Positions 24,370 through 36,200 of a stretch of DNA of 64,000 nucleotides are shown here, in pieces (position 1 is the stretch's first letter; every line of letters begins with the position of its first letter). This stretch comes from Lichenostomus cassidix. Its lineage: Eukaryota; Chordata; Aves; Passeriformes; Meliphagidae. The translations under genes were made by a program, and so were the position numbers. The notes beneath the pieces were generated by a model. It was not told where the DNA came from. It ran no database searches and worked only from the letters and a program-made list of their open reading frames with translations. Where the stretch lies: NCBI GenBank assembly GCA_008360975.2, contig CM039182.1, positions 148,370,656 to 148,434,655 on the forward strand, written 5' to 3'.

Positions 24370-24480
24370 CATTAGCTTCATTTTATAGAGGCAGATCTGA
24401 AGGACACAGAGAGATCAAACAACATTCTCAGAGCCGTAGAGGGAATGGGAAGTGTCAGGAAAACCTGAACCTGCTCCTCA
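24370..24480 (-). mobile_element. MIR-type SINE remnant
   Basis: The order TTCATTTTATAGAGGCAGA, 'AAGGACACAGAGAGATCAAA', 'CAACATTCTCAGAGCC', 'GGGAATGGGAAGTG' and 'AACCTGAACCTGCTCCTCAG' follows the reverse complement of MIR (CATTTTACAG, GGCACAGAGAGGTTAAG, AACTTGCCCAAGG, GAACCCAGG), with clear divergence. Confidence 0.55.
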
Positions 24481-25160
24481 GAGGGCTGACACTGCTTGTC
24501 AAATCAACAGCAGGATTTTTGCTTCCTTTATAATCTGCAAAGTGATGATAACAGGCTTCTCTGCATGGACGACTGGAAATACTTGAGGTGGCAGTGGTAG
24601 AAACAGAGTTTTCCCCTGCTTTCTCTGGATTGAAAGGAAAATCAATGTCAGTGGTATAGGCTACAGAGTGATGTTATGCTAAGCTGTTGCACTGTTGTCC
24701 TACTCACTTAGTACATCTATCAGGAGGAGAGTTTCACTGCTCATTGAGCATGCAATAGCCAGGAATGCAGAGCAAATGACAGCAGCCTGCTTGTCTAACC
24801 TTGTCTGACTGAACCTGAAAAAACCCACATCATGGTTTCTTTGATGTGCCAGTGCTTTGTCAACCCCTGAGCTGCTTGCTGTGTGTCCTGGGGTTGAAAC
24901 AAATTCACATCCTGGCACAGAGCACACTGCCTTTTGCTGTGGTAAGGTGGGAGTCTCAGTCCTCTGAGTGTTCCTCATCTGTTCCTGAAAGAAGGAGCTG
25001 GAAGGAGACTCCAGACATTGGGTGCACACTGTCATTCCAGGGTAGAAACTTCCCTGCAGCATGTCAGGCTCTCTGTACAGCTGGAGGTTGAAAAATATGG
25101 GTATTTCTCACATATCTGTGCTCCAAGGGTAGTCCACAGGCAGCACAGGACACAATCCCA
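24481..25160. other. Unique stretch, no gene seen
   Basis: Short overlapping frames on both strands, with no domain or repeat recognised. Confidence 0.4.
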
Positions 25161-25298
25161 AGCCTGCCAGAGTTCAAGGGGTGTTTGAACCATGCTTTCA
25201 AGCTCATGGTGGGATTTTTGGGGCTGTCCTGTGCAGAGCTGGGAGTTGGACTCAATGGTCTTTGTGGGTCTCTTCCAACTCAGGATATTCTATGATTT
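25161..25298 (+). mobile_element. CR1 LINE 3' tail, distinct subfamily
   Basis: The order AGCCTGCCAGAGTTCAAGGG, 'GTGTTTGAACCATGCTTTCA', 'CTCATGGTGGGATTTTTGGG', 'GCTGTCCTGTGCAGAGCTGG', 'GTTGGACTCAATGGTCTTTG' and TCTTCCAACTCAGGATATTC..TATGATTT matches the CR1 subfamily whose tail reads 'CTTCCAACTCAGGATATTCTATGATT'. It differs from the other copies here. Confidence 0.93.
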
Positions 25299-26996
25299 GA
25301 TGACAACAGGGGCTTGGGCTACAGAAGAGAGTACCAGCAGCCACCTGGAGAGTTTGGGTTGTTCATCCTCTGCTTATCTCCTACAGCAACTGAAGGGTCA
25401 GATACTCTGGGAGCTCCTGGCAGCTCAGTGCTTCTGCAGGGCCAGAGATGTTCGTTAGATCCTTTTCTGGGCTGTGTGGGAACCAGCTGAAGCCTGGCAG
25501 CTGCAAGCTGGCCATGCCTGTCCTAACAATGCCTGTGCAAAGCTATTGTCTGCCAGGGCACACACATCAAATCCTTTTTTCTATTTGTGGCTCTCTGGGT
25601 TCATGCCATGTGTTTGAAAGTCATTTTCCCAGAGTAGGCTGACAAATATGAAAAGCCTAGTGCCCTTCTGCTTGCAGAATGGGAGGAAAAGCCTAAAATC
25701 TTCCTTTCTTCCTCCTTGATATTCAGTGCAAGAACAGATGTGGATGGAGTATATAATTCCATAGGAATGCAGCTGTAATGTCATGTGAACTAATACCCAG
25801 TTGTTAAACCAGCTACTAGAGAGGAGAAAGAATCCTTCAAGCTGGTTTTAGCAGACACCTGGCCCCTCTGTGTTCACTTGTGTCCTTACTACCAAGATCC
25901 CTCACCACTTCTTTGTGTGTGCAATTAAAGATGAAGAGAGCATTGAGCATTTCTTGGCATGATCTGGGTGGATGGATGTAGAAGAGCGATGGTAAGGCAG
26001 GATGTTCTTGGAGCTGGAGTTTTTCTTGGATGTGAGCCCAGGATTTTTTGGATTGGGGGCCAATTTTGCTGAAAGGTTCATGAACTCTCGAGGACTGGGC
26101 CCAGATTTCCTCTGTCAAAGCTCCATGCAGCTCTACTGGGACAGACTGGAGCATACCATTGGTGTAACCATTCCACAAGAAATTTTGGCCCTGCAGAGTT
26201 CAGCTTTGTTGTGTTTGGCCATAATTTCTGCAGGTGAGATAGGAGGTCAGCACCCTGGGGAAAGGGGCTGCAGTGCTGAGTTGTAACTGGGAACTGGTTT
26301 CTTTACAGTGGGACCCTATACATTGAGAAATCTGAAGAGTTTACATCCCTTTATCTTCTGTTTCCTCAGCCATTTACTGCCATTCTTTCATCCCTTTCCC
26401 TATTCTCCTCATTGGTTATGCCCACCACTCCTCCACGGTGGTCAAGAATTGTCTCCTCCAGAACAGACTTTTTGCTTTTACACTGTGCTGGGCTCTGCGC
26501 CCTGGAGAGGCAGAGCTGGAGTAACCCTGTTGGAACTCACAGTAAGGCAAGGAGAGCCAAACCTGGTGAAATGTCATGTGCTCCTCACTGAGCAAGAGTT
26601 CTGTAGTGAAAAACTACCATGAGAAACTGGGGGTTGTTTTGGAGAAGACTGACTGGTTTATAGCAAAATAGCCTGGAAGTGAACTGATGTTTACACATCC
26701 GAGGATAATCAGGAATTAGGACCCTGGAGGTGACAGGAAAGCCAATTTACATGTTGGTAGGGACATAACCAGTGAGACCTGAGTCCAAAGGTCTCTGCTT
26801 AGCCATCTTCACAGTCATAGGGCTGCTCCAGGACTGACTTGAAAAGATAAAGGGCAACACAATACACAGCAAATCTCCTTTCTTCCCTCCTCTTTGATTA
26901 TTCTCCCCACTACGTTGTCTCCCCCCCATTTCCAGTTCTAGTTCCCAGTGCACAACTACATTTCCTGCCACCCTTCAGGTTTAACCTGAAAGCTAA
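25299..26996. other. 1.7 kb unique stretch, no gene seen
   Basis: No repeat family was recognised. Frames of about 100 codons exist on both strands (25837-26178 minus, 26308-26622 plus) with no recognisable domain. Confidence 0.45.
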
Positions 26997-27290
26997 CACA
27001 GAATCACAGAATCACAGAATCACTTAGGTTGGAAAAGACCTCCAAGATAATTGAGTCCAACCTTTGTCACCACCTTGTCAGCTAAACCACAACACTGAAT
27101 ACCACATCCACTTGTGTCTTGAGCACCTCCAGGCATGGTGACTCCACCACCACCCTGAGCAGCCAATTCCAATGCTTAACCACCCTTTCTGTGAAGAATT
27201 CCTTCCTTATGTGCAACCTGAAGCTCCCCTGGCACAGCTTGAGGCCATGTCCTCTTGTCTTGTTGCTGGTTGCCTTTGAGATCCTTGTGA
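26997..27290 (-). mobile_element. CR1 LINE, 3' tail with intact 8-base repeats
   Basis: It begins with three copies of the 8-base CR1 tail unit (CACAGAAT period at 26997-27021), then 'CACTTAGGTTGGAAAAGACC', 'ACCACAACACTGAATACCAC', 'GAGCACCTCCAGGCATGGTG', 'TTCCAATGCTTAACCACCCT' and 'GAGGCCATGTCCTCTTGTCT'. The minus strand still reads [15 protein letters not shown] of ORF2, with substitutions after it. The 5' end fades near 27290. Confidence 0.95.
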
Positions 27291-29359
27291 AGATAACCCT
27301 GGTGGGCAGAGACAGAGGAATTACAGAAGGGACAGGTAATTGTGTTGGACAGTAGCCCAGAGCACACACCTTGAGATGCTGCAGGTAGTCCTGCAGCCAT
27401 GGGACAATGTGGACAATTTGCCAGTGGGGAGACAATTTGCCACCTTGTCAAAACTCTGGAGATTCTGCTTTAAATCATAAATAAGAGAAGTCAGGATTTT
27501 CATGTTTCTCATGTAGAATGGGTTTCCAAAAGGCCTGAGGCACTCTGGTTTATTGGCAGATCTGTAGCTTGTTCAATTGCAGGTGAATCAGTCACGGATG
27601 TGGTTGTACAAGCTCTGTGAGGTCTGGACATCACAGCCAGAAGTCTTGTACAAATCAGACTTGTACTCCTACTTCTCTGGATATATTTATTCTTGGATTT
27701 AAAAAGTATTTTTCCCATGGGCTGTTAATTGACAAATGGAGGAAATTAAGTTACAACATTCTGGGGAATAACAACCTCACTGCTTGATTTCCATCATATG
27801 TAATGTACTTCATAATTTAGGCACATGCTGAAGTTCTTTGCCAAATTATAGCTTTTCTGAGCAAAGAAAGTGCAGTTTTCTGCACTTTTGCTGTAATGTG
27901 CTTCCTTGCTGGTAATACTGCGTTGACAAATGCACCTTTCTGCTTACACTGATTTGATTGATTTTACACTCAAGTTCTAACTCTGTTGGAAGAAAATGCT
28001 CATAATTTTGATAAACTTATCAAGGAATTTTCGTCCAACAGATTTACATTTTTAGGCAACTCCAGGTGATCTATTGTCCTAAGTTCCCTGAACCCCCACC
28101 TTACTGGAGGGCAGTGGAATTTAAATAATTATACTGTATGTGGATATAGTTGCCGTGGAGCTGGCAGTAAATATTACTCTTTTACCCCATCTTTTCCTTC
28201 TTGGGAATAAAGATATTTCTCTTAAGTACATTGTACCTTTTCCATGTTAACTTTGTGTTAATCATGTAAGCCATTATATTTTGAACACATGACTCAATGC
28301 CTTGCCCGGCTTGTATCTACATGAAAGGGCCATTTCTCAAAAAACATGTCTTTGGGAGAGAGCTTTTTCACTGAAATGAAGATTATCCTATTGTTTGACA
28401 GATCCCATTGAGATCATCTACTGAAGCCAATCAAGGACCTTCATAATGATGTGAAATGGTAATAATAAGGCAAGGTTCTGTTTTCCTGACTCAGCCAAGA
28501 GGATATAATTAAGTGAACATCAAAACTAATTTAAAAAGTGCTGTCTAATAATGTGGCCTATTTTGCTTTTACAGGCTCGGTTGATTCCATTCTCTTATGG
28601 CTCAACATTTCAGAGTAAATGTTAGTATCTGAATTTAGAACAAAACTGGTGGGGTTTTTTTCAGTTTTCCCAGGCACTTACAGACTCTCTGCCTGATGCT
28701 AGGTTTTATGGGATTTGTTTTGTTTTGATTTGGTTTTTTGGTGGTTTTCTTTTGTTTTGTTCTTTTTTTTGTTTTTTTTTGTTTTGTTTTGTTTTGTTTT
28801 GTTTTGTTTGTTTGTTTGTTTTTTCCCAGGGAATTACTGAGCACTAGAAAGTCCAGATATTAACATCATCACAAGAGACTGCATTCTTGGTAAAGATTTG
28901 GGATAATTTGGTGACAGGCTGGCTGTGCAATGTCCTTTCCACAATACTGACTGCTCCAGTTCACCTGCAGCACTTCCCTGAGCACTGAGCATGTGGGTAA
29001 CACATCCACCAGCCCTGTCTTGGATATATCCCTCTTCCTCCTTTATATTCCTCCACTTATGCTTGGATAGAGTTTTAAGCCAACCCTTACTGGGTGCTTA
29101 TTTTCATCCTCTATTGCCTGATGTCATTCTTTCTTGCTCAATAAACACTTCTTTCAAAAGCCAGTAAATATTGCATTAGTTGACATGTCAAGGTCACCTT
29201 CTTTCAGCTTTTTTCTCTGTGGCTTTTTTATTGTCACATTTATGCCTATGTAAGTGTTTGTGCAGCACCTATAGCACCACCCTGGCCTGAGTCTCTCCTC
29301 TCTGCTTGTGTGGAATGAGGATCACCTGATGTGTGTAGAACAGCTAGGGATTATATCCA
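27291..29359. other. 2 kb unique AT-rich stretch
   Basis: Contains the long T/G microsatellite at 28716-28826 (separate entry). Otherwise AT-rich with no recognised coding frame or repeat family. Confidence 0.45.
28716..28826. repeat. (TTTTG)n / (TTTG)n microsatellite
   Basis: The longest simple repeat in the window: irregular TTTTG units, a T8-G-T9 run, then pure GTTTT units turning into GTTT units. The strand is almost entirely T and G. No target-site duplication or poly-A retrocopy was seen beside it. Confidence 0.95.
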
Positions 29360-29670
29360 GAGAATCCTAGAATGGTTTGGGTTGGAAGGGACTTTCAATA
29401 TCATCTTTTTCCACCCCCTGCCATGGACAGGGACATCTTCCACTATCCCAGGTTGCTCCAAGCTCCATCCAACCTGACCTTGAACACTTCCAGAGATGGG
29501 GCAGCCACAGCTTCTCTGGGCAACCTGTGCCAGTGCCTCACCAGCCTCACAGGGAAGAATTTGTTCCTAATATCTAATCTAAACCTACTCTTCTTGAGCT
29601 TAAGGCCATTAACCTTTGTCCTGTCACTACAGAAAGGGGTAGTAAAAAGTCCCTCTCCATCCTTCATGTA
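29360..29670 (-). mobile_element. CR1 LINE, 3' tail with ORF2 C-terminus
   Basis: One of the better copies. The plus strand begins AGAGAATCCTAGAATGGTTT. The minus strand reads SRFRLDIRNKFFPVRLVRHW, RLPREAVAAPSLEVFKVRLD and GAWSNLG with no internal stop across about 75 codons. It extends past the ORF2 end into the 'GGACTTTTTACTACCCC'-type segment. Still 5'-truncated and dead. Confidence 0.96.
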
Positions 29671-29924
29671 ATTAAAATCTTCTTGTAATTAAGTTCTATC
29701 TCTTGCTGTCCCTATTGCCTTTCTTGGCATTTTTACCATGGCTTCATAGTGAAAATAAGTTAGGAATAACACAAGGAAGTTGTGAGTGTAAAACACATTG
29801 TAATGCACACATTTTTGCCAATCTGTTTTCAGGTGGGGAAAACACTTTGGTGTCTAAAGCAAGCCAAGGGTTCAGTAATGTATATAAATGTCAATTGAGA
29901 GTAGTGATGGAAGAGAAGAGAGGT

Positions 29925-30078
29925 AGTGGTTGCTCCATCCCTGGAAACATTCAAGTTTGGGCTGGAGAGGACTCTGAGCAGCTTGGTCTGGTTGAAGGTG
30001 TCCCTGATTACGGCAGGAGGGTTGGACTTGGTGACTTTAAGGTCCCTTCTAACCCAGACTGTTGTATGATTCAGTGAT
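29925..30078 (+). mobile_element. CR1 LINE, 3' tail facing the previous copy
   Basis: The order GGTTGCTCCATCCCTGGAAA, 'CATTCAAGTTTGGGCTGGAG', 'GGTGTCCCTGATTACGGCAG', 'GGTTGGACTTGGTGACTTTA' and TGTATGATTCAGTGA is an old, diverged tail. It lies in opposite orientation to the copy at 29360-29670, with about 250 bases between them. Confidence 0.9.
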
Positions 30079-32459
30079 TTATGGCTTGGTTGGCTGCATT
30101 CCCATGGGATGTCCTGGCTCCCCATCACAAGGAGTGAGTTAGAGGAAACCATTTGCCTTCCCTTCAGGAATAAAGTGAGTGAACCCACTAAAATCAGCCC
30201 AAATCTCCTTTCACCTCTGACAGTTTTTAGTGGGAGAAAACATCTCCATTCCTGGTGCTTCGGTGGCAGTGTAGCAGTTCATGCCCTTAGTGCTGGGGTT
30301 CAGTTTTCAGCCCCAAAAATGTTTTTGTTCTTCAGCACCAACAAGGTCAATAATCAACGAATCAGTAAAAGCACCATGTAATCACTCCAGTGATGCCTGA
30401 AATGGAGAATTTTTGTAGGCAATAGCATTGCTGAGACGGGAACATTGGGAGTGAGGTGCTTCCCAGGGACAGGCTTGGTGTGAAGGGAGTGGCAGCACTG
30501 CCCTTTGCTGCTTTAGGTGGCCACAGTCCCTGACCTTTGCTGCTGCTGCTGTTGCTGAGGGAGTGGAGAGCACTGAGGGGTCAGTTGGGATCTCCAACTG
30601 GGGTGGAGGTCCAGTTGGGATCCCAGTTGGGGTGAGTTGGGATCTCCAAAATGTGAGCTCAGAGGCTCCACTGCAGCAGTGGCTGCAATGCTGCGATGAC
30701 CTCTCTGTCCTCCTCCCACCACCACACCCTGAGCTGAGAGTTAAGGAAGAAGGGGATAATGTCCCCTTTAGTGCTTGGGGTAGAAGCATTTGATTATTGC
30801 TGCTTTTGTGGAGCATTTGCCTTTCAGCTGTGGTTTTTCTATTTTTTCCCCCCCAAAACAGCTACTCTGGAAGTGTTAATCCTGGAATCCAGTAATACCC
30901 CGTGCCTCCTTGCTGCCTCTGCCACGTTGCTCCCATCAGGGATGCTCTGCTCCGGCAAGACTTGTTTGCCATACATATTGCCATACATATGAGGGAGCCT
31001 AAAATTTCCAGGTGGGCTCTGCAGTCCCAGTTTGGGAGGTTTGAGAGGTTTCCTGGCTGAGCAGGAGAGGGCAGCAAAACACAGAGATTGAGAGAGAGGG
31101 AAGGAGATCCTCTCGCAGAGCATGCAGGAGTTCATTTCACAGTTTCAGGAGGGGTGCACTGGTGTGGAGTGGGATTCGGGATTTTCTGGAGCTGCAGAAT
31201 CAATATCAATATCATCAATATCCCATGGGGATATTTCTGCAGCCCCGACAAGAGTGCTGGGGTGGGCAGTTTGCTGTAGCTCACACTCAGAGCAATCCTG
31301 CAGAGAGCACCAGGCTGAGAAGGGAGAATCCTTGCTTCGTGGATGGTCAGAGAGGTGGAAAACTTGATGACCTGCAGAGAATGATGTGTAAGAGTCAGCT
31401 GCCTCAGAGAACAGCAGTATTTTCAGTGAGAACTGTGAATGTGGGGCCTTGGAGGAGGAGTTACCTCTCTTCTTTCTTGCCAAAAAGAAAAGCTTCCAAG
31501 ATAAGGGTGAAATTTCAACAACAAAAAAAAAAGGATGGAGATCTTGGCAACGATGGGAACAAACACACTCCATATAACAATTGGTGTGGAACAAATAAGG
31601 AGTGTTGAGGAATGCAGTTACTGTGGCAACCTGGTAATAATAGATAACAGCAGTACAGAGGTGGAAAAAGAAATGAGAACAACGAAAGCATCGAGAAATG
31701 CGAATGTGTGAGTCAAAATCTGGAGCAATAAAAACATTGTCAGAGAATTAAAGCTGAAGCCATGCAACAGCATTGTTGTGCTGCCGGTATTTAATTTGGC
31801 AGAAGTAGGGACAGAGAAAACTGCCCCTGAATAAAACATCAGAGTTTTCATGCATGGTGGGTATGGAGAATATTAAGAGGTAAGTGGGCAAGAACTGTTA
31901 TAAATCTGAAAGCACAGGAAAGCTCAAATGGATACCAGGGCATCCTGAAGTCACATCCCAGAGCATTAGGAAGCATCAGCTGGACTACAAAGAATAGGAA
32001 AGGGATTTATTGCACTGGGATAATGAGAGGAATTAACAAAGGGCTCTAGGGCTGTGTGGGGATGTAGAATAGGACACAATGTTAAACACAGACCTGGCTT
32101 GGAACTCAGTATTTTAAAAATTAGACTTCCAGGTGGAGACAAATCTTCAACAAAGATCCTACTCCCACCTCCTGACTGCACAGATCTTCCCTAGCTCTAA
32201 TTCCTGGGATTTGTTTGGATAAAAGCTGACAAGAGATAACACTCTGGGGGTAAAGCTGGTGGAGATACTCTGCCACCATCCATTAACCTCCCAGGGATGC
32301 TGTTCAGAACCAAGGTGCCCAGCTCTCTGGAGATATTCCTAGATTTTCTGTACACCTTTGCAAGGATTAGCATGAAACTTGACCTGATTGCTGCCATGCT
32401 TTTCCACTGCCTTGATTCAGGAGTCTAAAACTGGCTTTTTGTGGACACTGGAGAGAATT
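30079..32459. other. 2.4 kb unique stretch, no gene seen
   Basis: Contains a CTG triplet tract (30539-30557), a small imperfect minisatellite (30580-30647) and an ATCAATATCAATATCATCAA run (31199-31218). Frames near 140-150 codons occur on both strands over the same bases (31145-31594 minus, 31162-31608 plus), so neither is a convincing gene. Confidence 0.45.
30580..30647. repeat. Imperfect CAGTTGGGATC minisatellite
   Basis: The motif CAGTTGGGATC (or GAGTTGGGATC) recurs at about 30582, 30612 and 30634, with a related CAGTTGGGG at 30624. The first unit also forms a short inverted repeat (CAGTTGG at 30582-30588 with CCAACTG at 30594-30600). Confidence 0.8.
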
Positions 32460-32545
32460 ACAGAATCATAGGGTGGTTTGGGTCAGAAGGACCCTAAAAA
32501 GCCATTCCAACATCCTTCTTTGGGCAAGGACACCTCCCTGTAGAA
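32460..32545 (-). mobile_element. CR1 LINE, short 3' tail
   Basis: ACAGAATCATAGGGTGGTTT, 'GGGTCAGAAGGACCCTAAAA', 'GCCATTCCAACATCC' and 'GGGCAAGGACACCTCC' are the last ~85 bases of a CR1 in reverse complement. Confidence 0.9.
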
Positions 32546-35500
32546 CATTGTACCTGAAATAGCACCTTATTTCCCCAGCAATGAGGCCAAATAATTTAAT
32601 CCAATGCAAGGGGAACGTTGTACGATGAGGGCCTGTAAATCAGGAGGAAAAGGGGCAGCCATGGCCAGGGCTGGGAAATTAATTGTCCTGGCAGCTGAAC
32701 GTGATTTGATGCTGTTAGTTAGCACATTAGTTTTGATGGTAAATAAATGTCCCCATCTGTGGGAAAAGGTGCCATTTTGAAAATTGCTTTTGCAGCAAAA
32801 TGGAACTTTAGTGAAATGAGAAAAGAAAAAACCATCCAAAACATCAGCGATTGTACAAACATTATGTTGTGAAGTAATCAATACCACTCAGAGAAAAGAT
32901 GAAATATACTCATTTTCTTTCATCTCAGCATATTTTCAGATGGCCAAAGGAACTGTTACTATAACAGGCAAATATATAAACACCGTATTGGAAGGATCGT
33001 AATATAAAATTAGGGTGAAATAAAACAGAGTAAGAAAGTCAAAACAAACCCTCTCTGCTTTACTGAAACAAAACATTTCAACACCAGAGTGAAATGAAAA
33101 GTCAAAACAATCCAAATTTCCCGTCAGATATTTCACCAAAATCAAAATGTTTGAGCACAGTATCTCTGTTTCCATGAAATGTTGTTTACAGATGGAAAAT
33201 TGTTGTGTAACAAATGCTTCCAACTTACTGTAAAGCTGGCACACCTGAAGAGTGGCATCTCTGAGGCCAACAGAGTTGGACAACCTTTTTTTTAAAGTTT
33301 AGGAATCTCCATCACAAGAATCCACTCAAAGAAGGAACATGTTCAGTAAAGCAGGGAGTTTCTGCTGTGGTTGGTGTTTTTCCAACATGCTTATTGGAAA
33401 TTCAGCAAACATTCTCTTCTGCTCCATGTGCAAGCACGGAGGGAAGGGTTGCCATTTCAGCACCAGTAACATGGAAATGCTGTGGTTATTAATAACAATC
33501 TATATTTCAATGCTGTTCACAGGCCTCAAATAAGATTAGTGGCTCATTATGTTAAGCTATGTGTAAATACACAGGCACTGCATGTTTGCTAAAGTAGCCT
33601 TTATCAACACCAACAAGAGAAAAAAAAGGGACAGCAAGAGGATTTTTATGGCTCTGAATTTATAGAAGGGGAAAAAATTAGCTTAGGTATGATTATGAGT
33701 AAAACTGGCCAAACAGATGACTGAATTTTGGCTCTTTCTGGCCAAGGTGATCAGCTGTCTCATGAGATGTTTTGTAGAGGTTTTCAATGATATTACCTTT
33801 GGATTGCCTGTCTGCCTCAGCCTTACCACTGAAAGCAACTCAAAATCAAGTTCTTCACTGGAACATGTTTTTCATATGAAATTCCTACTGAAATCAGGAG
33901 TTGATTTCTGGGATATCATCCTTGTGGATATCTCTAAGATGGAGTTTTAGAAGTCTGCTGACTTTATGGATTAACAATGGAAAAGTTGTTAGTACAACAA
34001 ACAAAGTGTTTAGTGGATCTTTTTTTAACCCTAACACAAAATTATTGAGAACTAGTTGTGAGTATTCTCCTCCAATTGTAGCCAAATGAGCCCAAACCAG
34101 TCTGAACTGTTTGAAATTTCTGTCCCATCAATTAAATTCTTGAAAATCCAGCCTGTGGCATTGTCAGAGTCTCTGCATATTTTGTGTGTACAGCACAAAA
34201 TACTTAAAAAAAAAAAAAGATACAGGAAAAAAATCAAACCCACCCTTACATTGTCATTTGTTCAGCTCACGTGGTTACCCTGCACACATTGAGAGGTTCA
34301 ATTTACACAATGAAATTTGGGGCAAGATTTCTGTCAATGCTGCCTGAGAGTTTCCACGTCAAATCATTTATTACATTCCTGTCTCTTATCCCTTTCTGTC
34401 TTTCCACATGGTATTGAAGCTACCTAAAATAAAGCCCTTTGGAGGTAGGAGAATTTCACACACCAGCATCTCCTTCCTGTGCAACTTCTTGGTTGTTGTA
34501 CTATTACGGGTTTTTGCTCTAGGAAATGTGAGTTCTTTTTCCTAGAAAAACCAGGTAAATCCAAGCTGCTGTTGTCCCAGAGGTTACTGATATTTTTCCC
34601 TGGTGGTCTTCTGTTCTCTGTGTCCCACAAGTCTGGGTTTTATGTGACACAGGGACTTGATCTGGAAAGGAGAATTGAGCCTCCAGCAAAGCAAAGGTAG
34701 GATAAATCCTTGATAAAAGCCAATTCACTCTCTGGCAAGGACAAATCAGCCCTGCTACTTCAAAGTGCCATTAGATGAACAGGTGAAATGTTTCAGGGTG
34801 GACAGAGGGGAAATTCAGCAACTAATATTCATCAGAGCTGCATTTCCTGCAAAAATTGATCCTCTGCAGCTGTCCTTCCATTCAGAGAGAAACAGTCTTC
34901 CAGCATCTGCAAGGAGCAAGAAGTAGGAGTGGTTACTTCATAATTATTTTCTACATTCACATCTGGAATGTTTTTTATCTTGACCAAAATAACAACATCA
35001 CCACCACCAATTCCCCTCTGCCCCCCTGCTCCCCCAACAGCAAAAAGTGCAAACTGAATGGTTGATTCTTGACTGTTTTTCTGCCCTCTTAAGGCTGCAT
35101 AAATCTCAGGGTTAAATCTCAAGGCAAGCAGAGCCCCAGAGATGCAGGAGAGAGATGGAGGTGAGTGGCTGTTGGAAATGGGGTTTGCATGTGTCAAGGC
35201 AGCACAGATTCATCCTCCCTTTGGAAAGCCCCATATTGCTGCTGAAGGCTGCAGATCTGCCTCCAGCTCAAGGAATTCCCTCTAGCTGCACTTATTGGAT
35301 TACTGAGCCCTGCCAGGTGCCTTGCCAACCAGACACTTTCCTTTCCAGTGGTGGGAAATGTGGCAGGAGTCAGAATCACATCCCCTCTCTAGTCCTTCAC
35401 GACTCTGGACAGTTGTTTATTAGTTTTAATAGTATCCTAAAGTCCTTCCTGTGTTGTCTATGGCATTAAAAATGTCTCAAGGCTTCTTAGCAAGAGGCAG

Positions 35501-35823
35501 AACTGATCAGGGTCAGGAGATGAGCTGCTCCTACTATGGGAGAAGAGGAGCAAGAAGAATATTGTGCAACAGGATGGAGATTTGGGATGGAAGGCTCTGA
35601 AGGGATGGACTTGCCACACCACCACAGCAGCAAAGGATTTGGATTTACCCTGAGAATCTGGCAAAGACCTGAGCCCTCTCTCAGTTGTCAAAGATACCCT
35701 TTTTTCCACAGCAATAAAGGCAGCAGAGCAGCAGCGATGTCACAGGTGGTATGTGGGGAAAAGCACCTTGTTTGGTGTGATGAAGGAGAGGAAACATTTG
35801 TGTGTCCAGAAAGGGGAAAAAGA
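32546..35823. other. 3.3 kb AT-rich unique stretch
   Basis: AT-rich (especially 32800-34400) with a 13-base A-run at 34206-34218. No domain-bearing frame or repeat family was recognised. Confidence 0.45.
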
Positions 35824-36200
35824 GCTGGGGAAGGGTCTGGAGCACATCTGATGAGGAGTGGCTGAGGGAACTGGGGGCCTCAGCCTGGAGAAAAGGAAGT
35901 TCTTATCACTCTCTACAACTCCTTGTCAGGAGGTTGTAGCCAGGTGGGGATTGGCCTCTTCTCCCAAGTGACAGGATGAGAGGAAATGGCCTCAAGTTGT
36001 ACCAGGGGAGATTTAGATTGGATATGAGGAAATGTTTTGTCACTGAAAGCGTGGTCAGTCGACTGAGCAGACTGCCCAGAGAGGTGGTGGAATCTCCATC
36101 CTTGGACATGGTTAATAGTGAACCTGGCAGTGCTGGGTTAACAGTTGGACTCAATGATCTCCGAGGGCTTTTTGAACCTTAAGGATTTTATGATTCTATA
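35824..36200 (+). mobile_element. CR1 LINE, longest plus-strand 3' fragment
   Basis: About 377 bases: 'GCTGGGGAAGGGTCTGGAGC', 'GAGTGGCTGAGGGAACTGGG', 'GGAGGTTGTAGCCAGGTGGG', 'GAGGAAATGGCCTCAAGTTG', the ORF2 end ([17 protein letters not shown], then [15 protein letters not shown]), then 'GGTTAACAGTTGGACTCAAT' and TTTTATGATTCTATA. It belongs to the subfamily with the 'GTAGCCAGGTGGG' block, shared with the 45521-45853 copy. Confidence 0.96.

Noticed and set aside
31145..31608. Two ~149-codon frames on opposite strands over the same DNA
   Set aside because: Mutually exclusive frames without a domain. The region also includes an ATCAAT repeat, so chance openness is likely.
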